Shown: positions 1-8,319, counted from the first letter of the stretch. The stretch is 33,043 bases of DNA from Levilactobacillus paucivorans (GCF_001437125.1 NZ_JQCA01000030.1:1-33043), one strand, 5' to 3'. Notes: generated by a model not told the origin, from the sequence alone. Numbers and translations: made by a program.

Positions 1-32
1 AACTCGCTTTTTACATAGAAGTATATCAAAAA

Positions 33-602
33 TCATAGATCTTGGACAGCTTCTAAGAGTCTAACCGTGCCTGGCGTGACAAGCTGCCAATCTTGAGTTG
101 ACGCAGTTGGCAACATCTGTAACCGACCTTGCGCCGTCAGAACCTGTAAGACCGCATAGTCAAAATTCTTAGGCCGATCGGCATACCAAGAGAAGGTTGC
201 CTGTAACTGTTTGGTTGCGGCCGCGCGATTCAAGGACCCAACTGTTTGTAACAGCCGGTCCAGTTCAGTGGCAGCCGCCTTGACGTGGTCCTCGACCCCC
301 AAGAAGTAGGCCTTGGGTAAGCGCTCTTGTTGCCGAGCCGAGACAATGACTCGCAGATCGGCTGGCGTCAACAACTGAATGGTCCAGCGTTGGGCCCAGG
401 ACCGGACAATCCCCTGCTTCCGATAAAAAGCCAGCAATGCCGTGTGCGACACCCCCGTCTGCAAGGCCACATTAAGTTCCGCGGCGCGTTGGTTCTGCGC
501 CTGAAAACCAACAGAACGCAAAAAGGCCGTCTCCAAATCGGCGTGCGTTGTTAACATCCCCTGTCGAAACAGACGGGTGGCAAACAATTCGGCTCGATTC
601 AT
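33..602 (-). CDS. Winged-helix DNA-binding (HTH_42 / AlkZ-like) protein, apparently short
   Basis: The 189-residue product resembles the N-terminal half of the winged-helix DNA-binding family that includes YcaQ/AlkZ-type glycosylases. An opening helix with RLFRQGML is followed by a segment with VGFQAQNQRAAEL and then a SWAQRWTIQLL block, which is the usual R-x-W...R-x-T-x-H position of the family; here His is replaced by Gln. Family members are usually about 350 residues, so this one covers roughly half and ends at a TGA. It could be a 3'-truncated relic or a short lineage-specific form. The ATG has a GAGGAGG Shine-Dalgarno 6 bases upstream. It lies 29 bases after tsaD and is probably the last gene of that operon. 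Glycosylase activity should not be assumed, because the catalytic half is not visible. The family call is from motif memory and is moderate. Confidence 0.55.
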   Translation of the reverse strand: MNRAELFATRLFRQGMLTTHADLETAFLRSVGFQAQNQRAAELNVALQTGVSHTALLAFYRKQGIVRSWAQRWTIQLLTPADLRVIVSARQQERLPKAYFLGVEDHVKAAATELDRLLQTVGSLNRAAATKQLQATFSWYADRPKNFDYAVLQVLTAQGRLQMLPTASTQDWQLVTPGTVRLLEAVQDL

Positions 603-631
603 GAGACGTCCTCCTCGATTAAGTTACTTTA

Positions 632-1675
632 TTATTTAGCAGAATCTGGCGCCCAGTCAAATTCAAGACTTGGATCGGCGTTCAACGTAGCATCGGCAAA
701 GACCCCGTGTTGGTAAGCCACGTAGGCAAAGGCCCCAATCATGGCGGCATTATCGCCACATAACTTCAGGGGCGCCTTAACCAGATGGGTCGTTGGGTTA
801 TGCGCCAAGTCCCGTTCCAATCGTTCGCGTAGCCCTTGGTTCGCAGCCACCCCACCGGCCAAGATCAGTTGCTTTACAGGGTAATCAGCCAAGGCGTGCT
901 GGGTCTTTTCGGCCAACACATCCACGACCGCTTGTTGGAAGCTGGCGGACAGGTCTTGTTTGCTCAAAGTCTCGCCAATCTGATCGGCGTGATGAGTCGT
1001 GTTGATGAAGGCACTCTTCAACCCACTGAAGCTAAAGTCGAGGTTATCGTCCCTCTCCATGGCCCGAGGAAAATTGAACGTGTCATGTCCCTCGTGAGCC
1101 CACTGGTCAACGGTCTTCCCGGCTGGGTAGTTGACCCCCATGACACGGCCAACCTTGTCATAGGCTTCGCCGGCAGCGTCATCGCGTGTCTCACCGATGA
1201 TTTCAAATTGGTTCTCGGCGGGCATATAAACCAGTTCGGTATGCCCACCAGAAACCAACAAGGCCATCGCTGGAAATTCGATAGGTTCCACGTAGCGCGC
1301 GGCGTAGATGTGCCCGGCCATGTGGTTGATGGGAATCAGGGGCAGACTGTGGGCAAAGGCCACCGTCTTAGCCGCGGTAACCCCGATCAATAATGCCCCA
1401 ACCAGGCCGGGCCCGTACGTCACGGCCACGGCATCCAGGTCGTCATAACCGACCTGGGCCTCTTGTAAGGCATCTTTGATACAAATCGTAATCTCTTCAA
1501 TATGGTGGCGGCTCGCCACTTCAGGAACGACGCCGCCAAAACGTTGATGACTCTTAATTTGGGTTGCGACAACGTTTGACAGAATCTTATGACCGTCCTC
1601 AATAACGGCCACACTCGTCTCGTCACAACTCGATTCAAACGCTAAAATTAAAGTTCGCTTTTCCGTTGGACTCAC
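632..1675 (-). CDS. tsaD: tRNA N6-adenosine threonylcarbamoyltransferase TsaD
   Basis: TsaD transfers the threonylcarbamoyl group from TC-AMP to A37 of ANN-decoding tRNAs, working in the cytoplasm with TsaB and TsaE. The 347-residue length is normal. The N-terminal ASKHA phosphate loop [12 protein letters not shown] is at residues 13-24. The metal-binding His pair sits in [19 protein letters not shown] and the C-terminal [12 protein letters not shown] and CGDNAAMIG are the other family signatures. The start is GTG at 1675; no other NTG lies between it and the conserved [10 protein letters not shown]. Its AGAGGGA Shine-Dalgarno directly abuts the GTG, which is unusually close, so initiation may be weak. 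It follows rimI after 51 bases that contain a terminator-shaped hairpin. No tsaE is seen in this window. Confidence 0.97.
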   Translation of the reverse strand: MSPTEKRTLILAFESSCDETSVAVIEDGHKILSNVVATQIKSHQRFGGVVPEVASRHHIEEITICIKDALQEAQVGYDDLDAVAVTYGPGLVGALLIGVTAAKTVAFAHSLPLIPINHMAGHIYAARYVEPIEFPAMALLVSGGHTELVYMPAENQFEIIGETRDDAAGEAYDKVGRVMGVNYPAGKTVDQWAHEGHDTFNFPRAMERDDNLDFSFSGLKSAFINTTHHADQIGETLSKQDLSASFQQAVVDVLAEKTQHALADYPVKQLILAGGVAANQGLRERLERDLAHNPTTHLVKAPLKLCGDNAAMIGAFAYVAYQHGVFADATLNADPSLEFDWAPDSAK

Positions 1676-1698
1676 TCCCTCTTCATGCCTGAAACCGT

Positions 1699-1728
1699 AA
1701 AAAACGGGCGGCTGTGCGCCATCCCGTT
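1699..1728 (-). terminator. Intra-operon terminator-like hairpin between rimI and tsaD
   Basis: On the minus strand AACGGG-AT-GGC pairs with GCC-G-CCCGTT around a GCACA loop and is followed by six T. The stem starts inside the rimI stop codon. Only about 24 bases separate the T-tract from the tsaD GTG, too few for a promoter, so tsaD must be read by run-through. It probably acts as a partial terminator. Confidence 0.6.
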
Positions 1729-2320
1729 ACGCCTCACGTGACTCTTCTTCAGCCTTCGGTAGGTATAACACCATATCCGCGGCATCTTCATGATCACCAA
1801 AGTAGTAACCGCGCTTGATTCCAGTCTGTTCAAAGTCCAGATCCCGGTACAGGCGTTGGGCACTCTTATTGGATACCCGAACTTCCAGACTCACAGTCCG
1901 GTAGTTCAACTTCTTAGCCTTCTTAATCATGACGCTCAAGAGAAAACGCCCTAAGCCATGAGCCTGAAACTCCGGCAACACAGCAATGTTCGTGATGTGG
2001 GCATCTTGCTCATGCTCGTCAAACGTACTGCCGATAAAGGCCAGTAAGCGATCGTTCTTCCGAATAACCAGGTAGAGCCGATCCTTCTCACGCCGTAATT
2101 TGTTGGCGAACGCCGTCGAATCCCACGGCGCTTGACCGGAATAAACGGCGCGTTCGATTTCAATCATCTCGGGGATGTCGGTGAATAAAGCCTTGGCCAC
2201 GAAGTACGTTTCATCACGAATTTCTACGCGGTGATTCTTCACATCCATGGCTTCCTCGCGCACGAGCTCACGCCGACTTCCAAATACATTTTTATACCAA
2301 CTCTTAAATTTTTTCAACAT
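1727..2320 (-). CDS. rimI: Ribosomal protein S18 alanine N-acetyltransferase RimI
   Basis: A GNAT-fold N-acetyltransferase, expected to acetylate the N-terminal alanine of S18 using acetyl-CoA. Visible family marks are the acetyl-CoA loop FQAHGLGRFLLS (Q-x-x-G-x-G), the preceding strand ITNIAVLPE, and EVRVSNKSAQRLYRDLDFE near the C-terminus. I place the start at the ATG at 2320 (MLKKFKSW), which has AGAGGA 11 bases upstream; it overlaps the end of tsaB by 17 bases. An ATG at 2353 in the same frame lies further inside tsaB and is less likely. The product is then 197 residues with an extra 40 or so residues before the GNAT domain, which I believe is common in lactobacilli. The gene sits between tsaB and tsaD, the usual Firmicutes arrangement. 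Confidence 0.92.
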   Translation of the reverse strand: MLKKFKSWYKNVFGSRRELVREEAMDVKNHRVEIRDETYFVAKALFTDIPEMIEIERAVYSGQAPWDSTAFANKLRREKDRLYLVIRKNDRLLAFIGSTFDEHEQDAHITNIAVLPEFQAHGLGRFLLSVMIKKAKKLNYRTVSLEVRVSNKSAQRLYRDLDFEQTGIKRGYYFGDHEDAADMVLYLPKAEEESREA

Positions 2321-3026
2321 ATGATCCGGTATCCTCTTCTGGGTTCTTGGCACGCCATTCGGCTTCAGCTTGCGTCAATCGTAGATAGTTAGGCACGAAC
2401 TGATCCACGTTCTTTACGGGTATCTCGTGACGACCCAACAGGCCAATCGTCGCCGCCTGCGGTAAGTTCATCCAGACACTCACGCTCGGTGTTGCGGCCG
2501 AGATGGTGGTGTCAATGAGCTCAGAGAAGTGGCTAGCGTCACCTAAGAACCAGACGGGCTCCCCATATTCATTGATAGCTTCTAAATAAGTCGTGACGTT
2601 CGTGTGGGCATCCGCAATCTCAGAAACGGGAACGCCATCCTTGATCCGGTACAGCCCAGCGAAAACGTTTTGGTTCCGCGCATCGAACAAAGGTGCCACC
2701 AGGGCGCCCTCAACCGGCACGTTAGCTGCCAAGGTGGCCAGACTGGAGACAGCCACTAACTCAATATTGAGGGTTGCGGCCAGTGTCTTGGCTGTCGTTA
2801 CAGCGATTCGAATTCCCGTGTAGGAACCCGGACCCGCGGCCACGACGACCCGATCGAGATCGGTTGGCTTCAGTTCGGCCATGGCGAGGAGCCGTTCAAT
2901 TTCTGGTAATAAATACTCGGCGTGTTTCTGATGAACGGTCACCGTGATGGCGGCCAGCACGTTCGAGTCATCCAACACGGCCACACTCAGTGGTCGGTTA
3001 GACGTATCAATTGCTAAAATCTTCAT
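2304..3026 (-). CDS. tsaB: tRNA threonylcarbamoyladenosine biosynthesis protein TsaB
   Basis: TsaB is the inactive ASKHA paralog of TsaD that scaffolds the TsaD-TsaB-TsaE complex for t6A37 synthesis. The 240-residue product opens with MKILAIDTSNRPLSVAVLD and carries the signature AAGPGSYTGIRIAVTTAKTLA at about residues 63-83, followed by VSSLATLAAN. The length is typical. The ATG at 3026 has AAAGGGGA 12 bases upstream, slightly long. It is the first gene of a minus-strand unit with rimI and tsaD, and is separated from the thioesterase gene by about 200 bases holding a terminator; I could not identify a convincing promoter there. Confidence 0.95.
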   Translation of the reverse strand: MKILAIDTSNRPLSVAVLDDSNVLAAITVTVHQKHAEYLLPEIERLLAMAELKPTDLDRVVVAAGPGSYTGIRIAVTTAKTLAATLNIELVAVSSLATLAANVPVEGALVAPLFDARNQNVFAGLYRIKDGVPVSEIADAHTNVTTYLEAINEYGEPVWFLGDASHFSELIDTTISAATPSVSVWMNLPQAATIGLLGRHEIPVKNVDQFVPNYLRLTQAEAEWRAKNPEEDTGSYVEKI

Positions 3027-3092
3027 GTTTATTTAGGGTCCCCTTTGATGTGTTTGGTTATGCCGGTACCCGCACTCATGAAATGAGACGGC

Positions 3093-3123
3093 AAAAGCGG
3101 CGGCTGGTTAACGGCCACCGCTT
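3093..3123 (-). terminator. Rho-independent terminator downstream of the thioesterase gene
   Basis: Minus-strand stem AAGCGGTGGC / GCCGCCGCTT (one G-U pair) with a 9-base loop and a TTTT tail. It ends the tmk-to-thioesterase transcript before tsaB. Nothing else is recognised in the 3027-3228 gap. Confidence 0.65.
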
Positions 3124-3228
3124 CATCTTGGCTACCCAGTTACGGTTTCTAAATGACTGTTCATATCAGTTAACTATACTACCACAAAGATCCGCTGAGG
3201 GCACCTTCTCCGCTTGATCGTTAGACTT

Positions 3229-3969
3229 TTATCGATCTTGCCAGTTGATCGCGGCCTGAACTGCCACCGTCGCGCCGACCTTAACCTCGTGGGTTGTGGC
3301 GTGGGCGCTAGACATCACGGCCGTACTCAAGACTTGATGCCCATACTGAACCTCATTTTCAAAACGAATGCGAATGTCTCGCGCCTGATGCTGCCGTAAC
3401 CAATCCGCTGGTAAGGTATCTAGCATCCAGTCGAAGTAGTGGGCGTTGTTGACATGGCCATTCCCGTCGATGTCAAAGTAACGGACTGTGTAAGGCTTCA
3501 ATTGAGCGGACAGACTGTGGTCTAAGCGACTAGGCCGCGGTAACCGCGGAATTCGACTGACCAATTCACTCTCGTAAGGCCCCATGAGTTCAGTTGGAAT
3601 CGTGGCAATCTTCCGGGTGGCGTAACTCATGGTGACCCAGATGCCTTCGCCATAAGCAAGTTGATTGCCATCCTGGTCAACCAGCCAATATTCCCGGTAG
3701 GCAAAGTAACGATTATAAGCCGTCGCTCTGGTTTTCACGGTCACGGCCTCATTAACCACTGGTAAGCGGTCAATCTGAATGTGGTACTGGGTCACAACCC
3801 ACCCCACACCGAGTCCGTGGACGCGATCGCTCGTCCAGCCCAAGGCATCACTCTGATCCTTGGATACCAGGACGAAGAGATTAATTAACATGGCGACGGT
3901 TAGGTGACCCGTATCGTCTCCTTCATAGTAGACGACACGGTGTTTCTCGCTAAATTGTTGTGCGGCCAC
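3229..3969 (-). CDS. Acyl-ACP thioesterase (FatA/FatB-type)
   Basis: A double hot-dog acyl-[acyl-carrier-protein] thioesterase that should release fatty acids from ACP in the cytoplasm. Two hot-dog repeats are visible: the first from VVYYEGDDTGHLTVAMLINLF to GIWVTMS, the second from RYFDIDGNGHVNNAHYFDWML. The second carries the family D-x-N-x-H-V-N-N catalytic-site motif. A GTG at 3969 (MAAQQFSEKH) is the best start because AAGGAG lies 8 bases upstream; the GTG at 3978 overlaps that same Shine-Dalgarno. That leaves 5 bases between the rsmI stop and this start, so the two are translationally linked. The product has 246 residues, normal for the bacterial family. The exact acyl-chain preference cannot be read from sequence. 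Confidence 0.9.
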   Translation of the reverse strand: MAAQQFSEKHRVVYYEGDDTGHLTVAMLINLFVLVSKDQSDALGWTSDRVHGLGVGWVVTQYHIQIDRLPVVNEAVTVKTRATAYNRYFAYREYWLVDQDGNQLAYGEGIWVTMSYATRKIATIPTELMGPYESELVSRIPRLPRPSRLDHSLSAQLKPYTVRYFDIDGNGHVNNAHYFDWMLDTLPADWLRQHQARDIRIRFENEVQYGHQVLSTAVMSSAHATTHEVKVGATVAVQAAINWQDR

Positions 3970-3974
3970 ACAGG

Positions 3975-4856
3975 TCACTCCTTATCTAAATGATGATAGG
4001 TCCGGTAGACCTCTTGTTTCTTCAAGCCGCGGAGGTTAGCCACTTCCTTGATGGCGGCATTCGGCTTGTCACCGGCGGCGATTAACCGGTCGACTTGAAC
4101 CTCGATGGGTTCGCTTAGATCGACTGCAGTCGTAGCGGTCACTGTTGGGGCGGGATTGCCCCCCACTAGGACGACAAATTCCCCGCGGACAGTATCCGTG
4201 GCGGCCCAGTCGGCTAGCTCTTGTAACGTTCCTCTTAAGAACTCTTCGTAACGTTTCGTCAGTTCGCGACACAGGACGGCTGATCTGTCAGCCCCCATAC
4301 CATCGGCCAAATTTTGTAAGGTTTTCTTCAGACGATGCGGGGCCTCATAAAAGATCAGCGTTTCCTCACGTTGCGCCAACCCGTCAATCTCGGCGCGTTG
4401 ATCCTTAGGTTTCCGATCCAAAAAGCCATAGAAATAAAAGGGCTGTGGCGCTAAACCAGAGGCGATCAATGCCGTCAATCCAGCATTGGCTCCGGGAAGC
4501 GGCGCGACTGGGATATGCGCGTCGATACAGGCATTGACCAGTTCATGACCGGGATCCGAGATTGACGGCATCCCCGCATCACTGACTTGGGCAATCTGCA
4601 TGCCCGCTTGGAGTTTGGCAATCAGTTGTGGAATCCGCTCCTGTGTGTTGTGCTCGTGAAAACTAATTTGTTTCGTTGTAATTTCAAAATGATTTAAAAG
4701 TTTCTGGGTATTACGCGTGTCTTCGGCCGCGATGAGGTCGACGTCTTTCAACGTCTTGACGGCGCGAAAGGTCATGTCGTCCAGATTTCCAATTGGCGTT
4801 GGCACCAGGTACAAACGGCCGCTAGGTGCGGTCTTAAAACTTCGTTGACGTTCCAT
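3975..4856 (-). CDS. rsmI: 16S rRNA (cytidine(1402)-2'-O)-methyltransferase RsmI
   Basis: RsmI uses SAM to 2'-O-methylate C1402 in the decoding centre of 16S rRNA. The 293-residue protein has the tetrapyrrole-methylase fold: GRLYLVPTPIGNLDDMTFRAV at the N-terminus, AEDTRNTQKLLNHF, QVSDAGMPSISDPG and PLPGANAGLTALIASGL, all diagnostic. The ATG at 4856 has GGAGG 10 bases upstream. It follows yabA by 14 bases; the yabA-rsmI pairing is usual in Firmicutes. The C-terminal part (GDKPNAAIKEVANLRGLKKQEVY) is the helical tail typical of the family. Confidence 0.96.
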   Translation of the reverse strand: MERQRSFKTAPSGRLYLVPTPIGNLDDMTFRAVKTLKDVDLIAAEDTRNTQKLLNHFEITTKQISFHEHNTQERIPQLIAKLQAGMQIAQVSDAGMPSISDPGHELVNACIDAHIPVAPLPGANAGLTALIASGLAPQPFYFYGFLDRKPKDQRAEIDGLAQREETLIFYEAPHRLKKTLQNLADGMGADRSAVLCRELTKRYEEFLRGTLQELADWAATDTVRGEFVVLVGGNPAPTVTATTAVDLSEPIEVQVDRLIAAGDKPNAAIKEVANLRGLKKQEVYRTYHHLDKE

Positions 4857-4870
4857 GCGGTGCGAACCTC

Positions 4871-5209
4871 CTACTGGTCACGATAGATAACTTCTAAACA
4901 AAAGGCACATTCCTCGTCTTGCTTGCGGCGGGTTCCGTAGAACTCTCGGCAGACGTGAAAGCCTTCCTCATACAATTTTTCAAGAATTTGGCGCGATTTC
5001 GACAGTCCCTGCTGGGTTTCGGGATCCTGTGGTAACGTTCGCTGTAATTCACGAACCAGGTCACGGAGATGCTGATTTTCAATCCCTAATTCCGCGTTCT
5101 GTTCGAAGACCTTAGTCATCTCCGTTTGCAGGTCAGTAAATTGGACGAGCATCTCCTGCAACTGATCTTCTAGGCTCTTAAATTGATCGTAAATTTCTTG
5201 TTTTTCCAA
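4871..5209 (-). CDS. yabA: Replication initiation control protein YabA
   Basis: YabA restrains over-initiation by binding DnaA and the DnaN clamp. The 112-residue product has an N-terminal coiled coil (about residues 4-60, rich in Glu, Gln and Leu) and a C-terminal zinc-type cluster FHVCREFYG...EECAFC, as in B. subtilis YabA. The start is TTG (5207-5209) with GGAGGGG 7 bases upstream; no ATG lies near. It stands between holB and rsmI, the conserved Firmicutes order. Confidence 0.93.
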   Translation of the reverse strand: MEKQEIYDQFKSLEDQLQEMLVQFTDLQTEMTKVFEQNAELGIENQHLRDLVRELQRTLPQDPETQQGLSKSRQILEKLYEEGFHVCREFYGTRRKQDEECAFCLEVIYRDQ

Positions 5210-5236
5210 GTTGCAACCCCTCCAATTCTGACAAAT

Positions 5237-6253
5237 TTATCGGGGAACTTGCCCCAATATTTTCAACGTTAATGCCTCAAGAATACCTTGAAAATTAAGA
5301 TTACCAGTTAGTTGGCCACGCGTCGCCAACGTCAAAGTGAGAATCGCCACCAGTTGATCGACCGACAAACGTTGGGCTAACTCCCGACTCACCTTGGCAA
5401 CTTGCGGAAAGGCCAACTCCGAATCCGCCACGACCTGGGTCTGTTGACGCAACACATCATGCCAGGCCTGAACCACCATGTCGAGCACGAGGCCCTGTTG
5501 ATCGCGGTTGCTAGCTAAGGGCACCAGTTCGGTCTGAACCCGCACGAAGGCCCGTTCATCCCCTGCGGCACAAGCCTGAAGCCACTGGCCCACGTTCTGT
5601 TGAGCCGTCTTGAGCCAGTCATTTTCGATAAGTTCCTGGGCGGTGGCCACACTCTCGGTCAACGTCGACAAGAGATAGCGCTGGCTGGGAACGACCCCCA
5701 CCTTAGCCAGCTCATCGCTCAGAGCGGTCGGAGCCACCCGTAACAGATCAACAATCTGGGTCCGCGACAAAATCGTTGGCAAAAGCAAGTTCTTATTAGC
5801 CGTCAGGAGCAAGGCTACCGTGTTGCCCACGGGTTCTTCAATGAATTTTAAAAGGCTGTTGGCGGCCCCGGTCGTCATCCGATCGACCTGGTCGACAATG
5901 AAGATCTTCTGGTTACCTTCAACCGCACTCTTACTGAATTCGGACTTCAGATAACGAACCTGATCCACCTTGATGCGTTGGCCATCCGGCACAACCGTCA
6001 CCACGTCGGGATGGTCCCCGGCCATGATACGGCGGCATTCAGAACAGGTCTCACACGGTAGCCCCTCTGGCGTCACGTTTTGGCAAAAGAGACGCATGGC
6101 AATCAGCCGAGCCAAGTCCTGGCGACCCGTGCCATCGGCCCCATTAAAGAGGTAGGCGTGTGCCAGCCGGTTCTCCGAAATCAACGTCATAAAATGCGCT
6201 AAAAGCTGTGGTTGTAGGCGTTTGACCCGTGCCACTAGACTATCTTCAGTCAT
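5237..6253 (-). CDS. holB: DNA polymerase III subunit delta' (HolB)
   Basis: Clamp-loader delta' subunit, partner of DnaX and delta. The 338-residue AAA+ protein has HAYLFNGADGTGRQ at about residues 31-44. The Walker-A lysine is replaced by Arg, consistent with a delta' that does not hydrolyse ATP. The zinc-binding cysteines are C57, C67, C70 and C73 (CETCSEC). KIFIVDQVDRMT and NSLLKFIEEP follow, then SRTQIVDL as the SRC-like position. The ATG at 6253 has AGGAGGG 5 bases upstream. It follows darA by 9 bases. Confidence 0.95.
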   Translation of the reverse strand: MTEDSLVARVKRLQPQLLAHFMTLISENRLAHAYLFNGADGTGRQDLARLIAMRLFCQNVTPEGLPCETCSECRRIMAGDHPDVVTVVPDGQRIKVDQVRYLKSEFSKSAVEGNQKIFIVDQVDRMTTGAANSLLKFIEEPVGNTVALLLTANKNLLLPTILSRTQIVDLLRVAPTALSDELAKVGVVPSQRYLLSTLTESVATAQELIENDWLKTAQQNVGQWLQACAAGDERAFVRVQTELVPLASNRDQQGLVLDMVVQAWHDVLRQQTQVVADSELAFPQVAKVSRELAQRLSVDQLVAILTLTLATRGQLTGNLNFQGILEALTLKILGQVPR

Positions 6254-6262
6254 GTGGCCCTC

Positions 6263-6592
6263 CTAAAATTGATGGAACTGGTCAACTGGCATCACAAAGA
6301 CCGTTGCCCCACCGACCTGAACCTCAACCGGATAGGACGACGTACTGTCGAGCTGGGCATCGAGATTAACTGGTGGCGTCATGAACTGTTGACGCGTGTG
6401 ACTGGCGTCCTTGATCATCGCCAGAACTTCGTCGACCCGGTCGTCTTCCACCCCAATCATGAAGGTAGTATTACCAGACTTCAGAAAGCCACCGGTGGTG
6501 GAGAGTCGGGTAGCCCGAATATCGTGATCGATAAATTCATTGCTTAAACGGTTTGCGTCCTTATCTTGGACGATAGCAATCAGTAATTTCAT
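6263..6592 (-). CDS. darA: Cyclic di-AMP receptor protein DarA (PstA, PII-like)
   Basis: A PII-like protein that binds cyclic di-AMP; its downstream targets are not known for lactobacilli. The 109-residue product opens MKLLIAIVQDKDANRLSNEF and has TRLSTTGGFLKSGNTTFMIGVEDDRVDEVL, the conserved core with the ligand-contacting T/G-rich loop. The ATG at 6592 has GGGAGGA 8 bases upstream. The tmk-darA-holB order matches B. subtilis (tmk-yaaQ-yaaR-holB) without yaaR. Confidence 0.95.
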   Translation of the reverse strand: MKLLIAIVQDKDANRLSNEFIDHDIRATRLSTTGGFLKSGNTTFMIGVEDDRVDEVLAMIKDASHTRQQFMTPPVNLDAQLDSTSSYPVEVQVGGATVFVMPVDQFHQF

Positions 6593-6618
6593 AGTGAGAG
6601 TCCTCCCTTAACCACCGG

Positions 6619-7260
6619 TTAGAAGTAGCGCGGTGCAGTTTGCTTAATCAAGGTCAACGCCTGCTCAACCACCTTAGCGGGTTCCTGAGTAGCGTCGATG
6701 CGTTTAATACGGTCCGGATCGGCCGCTTGAAGTCGGAGATAGGCTGCTCGCACACGATCGTGAAAGGCTGTCTTCTCGACATCCAGTCGGTCGACCTGAT
6801 CCGCTTGCCGGTGGGCTTGAATTCGCCGCAATCCGACCTCGGCCGGCACGTCGAAATAGATGGTCAGATCGGGAAGTAACCCATCCGTGGCAAACTGATT
6901 CATTTCGGCCACGGCGTCTTCGCCAATCTGGCGGCCGGCACCCTGATACGCAATGGAACTATCCACGTAACGGTCACAGAGCACCAGTTGGTCAGCTTCA
7001 AGTGCCGGTAAAATTGTCTGAGCTAAGTGTTGACGCCGTGCTGCCGCATACAGCAGGGCCTCGGTGCGATAATCCATCGCGGTATTCGCTCGGTCTAAAA
7101 TGATGGATCGAATACTTTCGGAAATTGGATTGCCACCTGGTTCTCTGGTGATCACCAATTGGTCACCCAATCCGTCCATAATCTGGGCGGTAATAGCGCG
7201 TAAAGCACTGGTTTTCCCAGCACCATCCGGGCCTTCAAAGCTAATAAAAGTTCCTGACAA
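6619..7260 (-). CDS. tmk: Thymidylate kinase
   Basis: Phosphorylates dTMP to dTDP. The P-loop FEGPDGAGKT lies at the N-terminus, TREPGGNPISE follows, then the DR-Y motif CDRYVDSSIAYQGAGR, and a C-terminal lid region RIQAHRQADQVDRLD. I prefer the TTG at 7260 (MSGTFISFEGPDG): a GGGGT lies about 8 bases upstream. The in-frame ATG at 7275 has no Shine-Dalgarno and lies only about 10 bases from the predicted transcription start. The product then has 213 residues. It begins an operon with darA, holB, yabA, rsmI and the thioesterase. The start remains the least certain part. Confidence 0.94.
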   Translation of the reverse strand: MSGTFISFEGPDGAGKTSALRAITAQIMDGLGDQLVITREPGGNPISESIRSIILDRANTAMDYRTEALLYAAARRQHLAQTILPALEADQLVLCDRYVDSSIAYQGAGRQIGEDAVAEMNQFATDGLLPDLTIYFDVPAEVGLRRIQAHRQADQVDRLDVEKTAFHDRVRAAYLRLQAADPDRIKRIDATQEPAKVVEQALTLIKQTAPRYF

Positions 7261-7292
7261 GATGCTCGACCCCATTTTTTATTGATAGTTAC

Positions 7293-7321
7293 ATTGTACT
7301 TGAATTCAGAATTGATGTCTA
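7293..7321 (-). promoter_or_regulatory. Predicted sigma-A promoter of the tmk operon
   Basis: On the minus strand TAGACA, 17-base spacer, TACAAT. It lies after the yaaL terminator and 18 bases before the first possible tmk start. Confidence 0.65.
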
Positions 7322-7380
7322 TTTGCAACGGTACCTTCTCAGGGTAACCGATCAAATCAAACACCGATGAGCCAGGCCAC

Positions 7381-7421
7381 AAAAAAACGGGCCATTATGC
7401 TGCAACCAGCCGCCTGCCCGT
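7381..7421 (-). terminator. Terminator downstream of yaaL
   Basis: Minus-strand ACGGGC pairs with GCCCGT around a 23-base loop that has its own GCTG/CAGC pairing; seven T follow. It ends the dnaX-ybaB-recR-yaaL transcript. Confidence 0.75.
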
Positions 7422-7435
7422 CCCTTCTGCTGCCA

Positions 7436-7687
7436 CTAATCTCGAAAGACTGCGGCGGAAATTTGTTTACCTTTAACCTGACGCCGACGAGCTTCACGGT
7501 ACAAGAACAGGTAGGTCTGCCGGGCGAGAGCGGTGTTCGCCGTCATCTCGTTATCCGCATCGGCAATGGCCTCTTCCGTCTGCTTCGCATGGTCCCACCG
7601 ATCCTTGGCGTCGTCGATGGTCACTAATAGCTGATCGTCATACGCGGCTTTTAACCGGGGTAATTGGCGTTTCTTTCTTCCAAACAT
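7436..7687 (-). CDS. yaaL: YaaL family protein (DUF2508), function unknown
   Basis: An 83-residue, charged, mostly helical protein opening MFGRKKRQLPRLKAAYDDQLL and ending QVKGKQISAAVFRD. It matches the small YaaL/DUF2508 family by position directly after recR and by composition. No catalytic motif, signal peptide or membrane segment is visible. The ATG at 7687 has AGGAGG 8 bases upstream. The role is unknown; conserved linkage to recR suggests, but does not show, a link to recombination. Confidence 0.82.
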   Translation of the reverse strand: MFGRKKRQLPRLKAAYDDQLLVTIDDAKDRWDHAKQTEEAIADADNEMTANTALARQTYLFLYREARRRQVKGKQISAAVFRD

Positions 7688-7698
7688 CTGCGGACCTC

Positions 7699-8298
7699 CT
7701 ACATCTCTGTGCGGCCTTCAACGGCCTTAAACAGGGTCATTTCGTCAGCATATTCGATGTCACTCCCCACTGACAACCCGTGGGCCAGGCGCGTTACCTT
7801 GATTCCGGCTGGTTTAATCAGCCGAGACAGGTACATCGCCGTTGCTTCCCCCTCAGGGGTGGCATTGGTGGCAATAATAACTTCTTTAATAGAAGGATTC
7901 TTTTGTAAACGGTTGATCAGACTGGCAATGTTCAGATCTTCTGGGCCCTTGCCTTCGATGGGTGACATGACCCCTTGAAGGACGTGGTATAAGCCATGAT
8001 ATTCCTTCATCTTTTCCATCACCATGATGTCCTTGGCTTGTTCGACCACCAACACATGACTCTGGTCACGGGTCTTGTCCGTACAGATGACACAGGGATC
8101 ACTCTCAGTGATATTGCCACAGATCGAGCAAAAGTGAAGGTCGCGTTTGGCCGCGACGAGCGCCTTTGAAAACGCCGTGACATCATCCTCTGCCATATCA
8201 ATCGTAAAGAAAGCCAACCGGGTCGCCGACTTCTGGCCAATCCCCGGGAGCTTCATGTAGCTATCGATCAACTGCGCAATAGGTTCTGGGTACTGCAT
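7699..8298 (-). CDS. recR: Recombination mediator protein RecR
   Basis: RecR works with RecO and RecF to load RecA at gaps. Domains in order: helix-hairpin-helix [15 protein letters not shown] at about residues 15-30; a four-cysteine zinc finger [16 protein letters not shown]; a Toprim domain starting [13 protein letters not shown] and containing [14 protein letters not shown]; and the C-terminal [20 protein letters not shown] chose ATG 8298 ([10 protein letters not shown]), with AAAGGA 10 bases upstream; the GTG at 8304 is too close to that site. The product has 199 residues, the family norm. Confidence 0.96.
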   Translation of the reverse strand: MQYPEPIAQLIDSYMKLPGIGQKSATRLAFFTIDMAEDDVTAFSKALVAAKRDLHFCSICGNITESDPCVICTDKTRDQSHVLVVEQAKDIMVMEKMKEYHGLYHVLQGVMSPIEGKGPEDLNIASLINRLQKNPSIKEVIIATNATPEGEATAMYLSRLIKPAGIKVTRLAHGLSVGSDIEYADEMTLFKAVEGRTEM

Positions 8299-8319
8299 AG
8301 TCACAACGTCCTTTCTGGA

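Noticed and set aside
836-1393. 185-residue plus-strand open frame opposite tsaD
   Set aside because: It is antisense to a certain gene, has no ribosome site and no recognisable motif; long antisense frames are expected at this GC content.
3130-3228. T-box or riboswitch in the gap between the thioesterase gene and tsaB
   Set aside because: A GAAGGTGCCCTCAGCGG stretch was checked, but the T-box sequence and an antiterminator fold are missing.
7152-7382. 76-residue minus-strand frame ahead of tmk
   Set aside because: It covers the tmk promoter and start in another frame and has no ribosome site.
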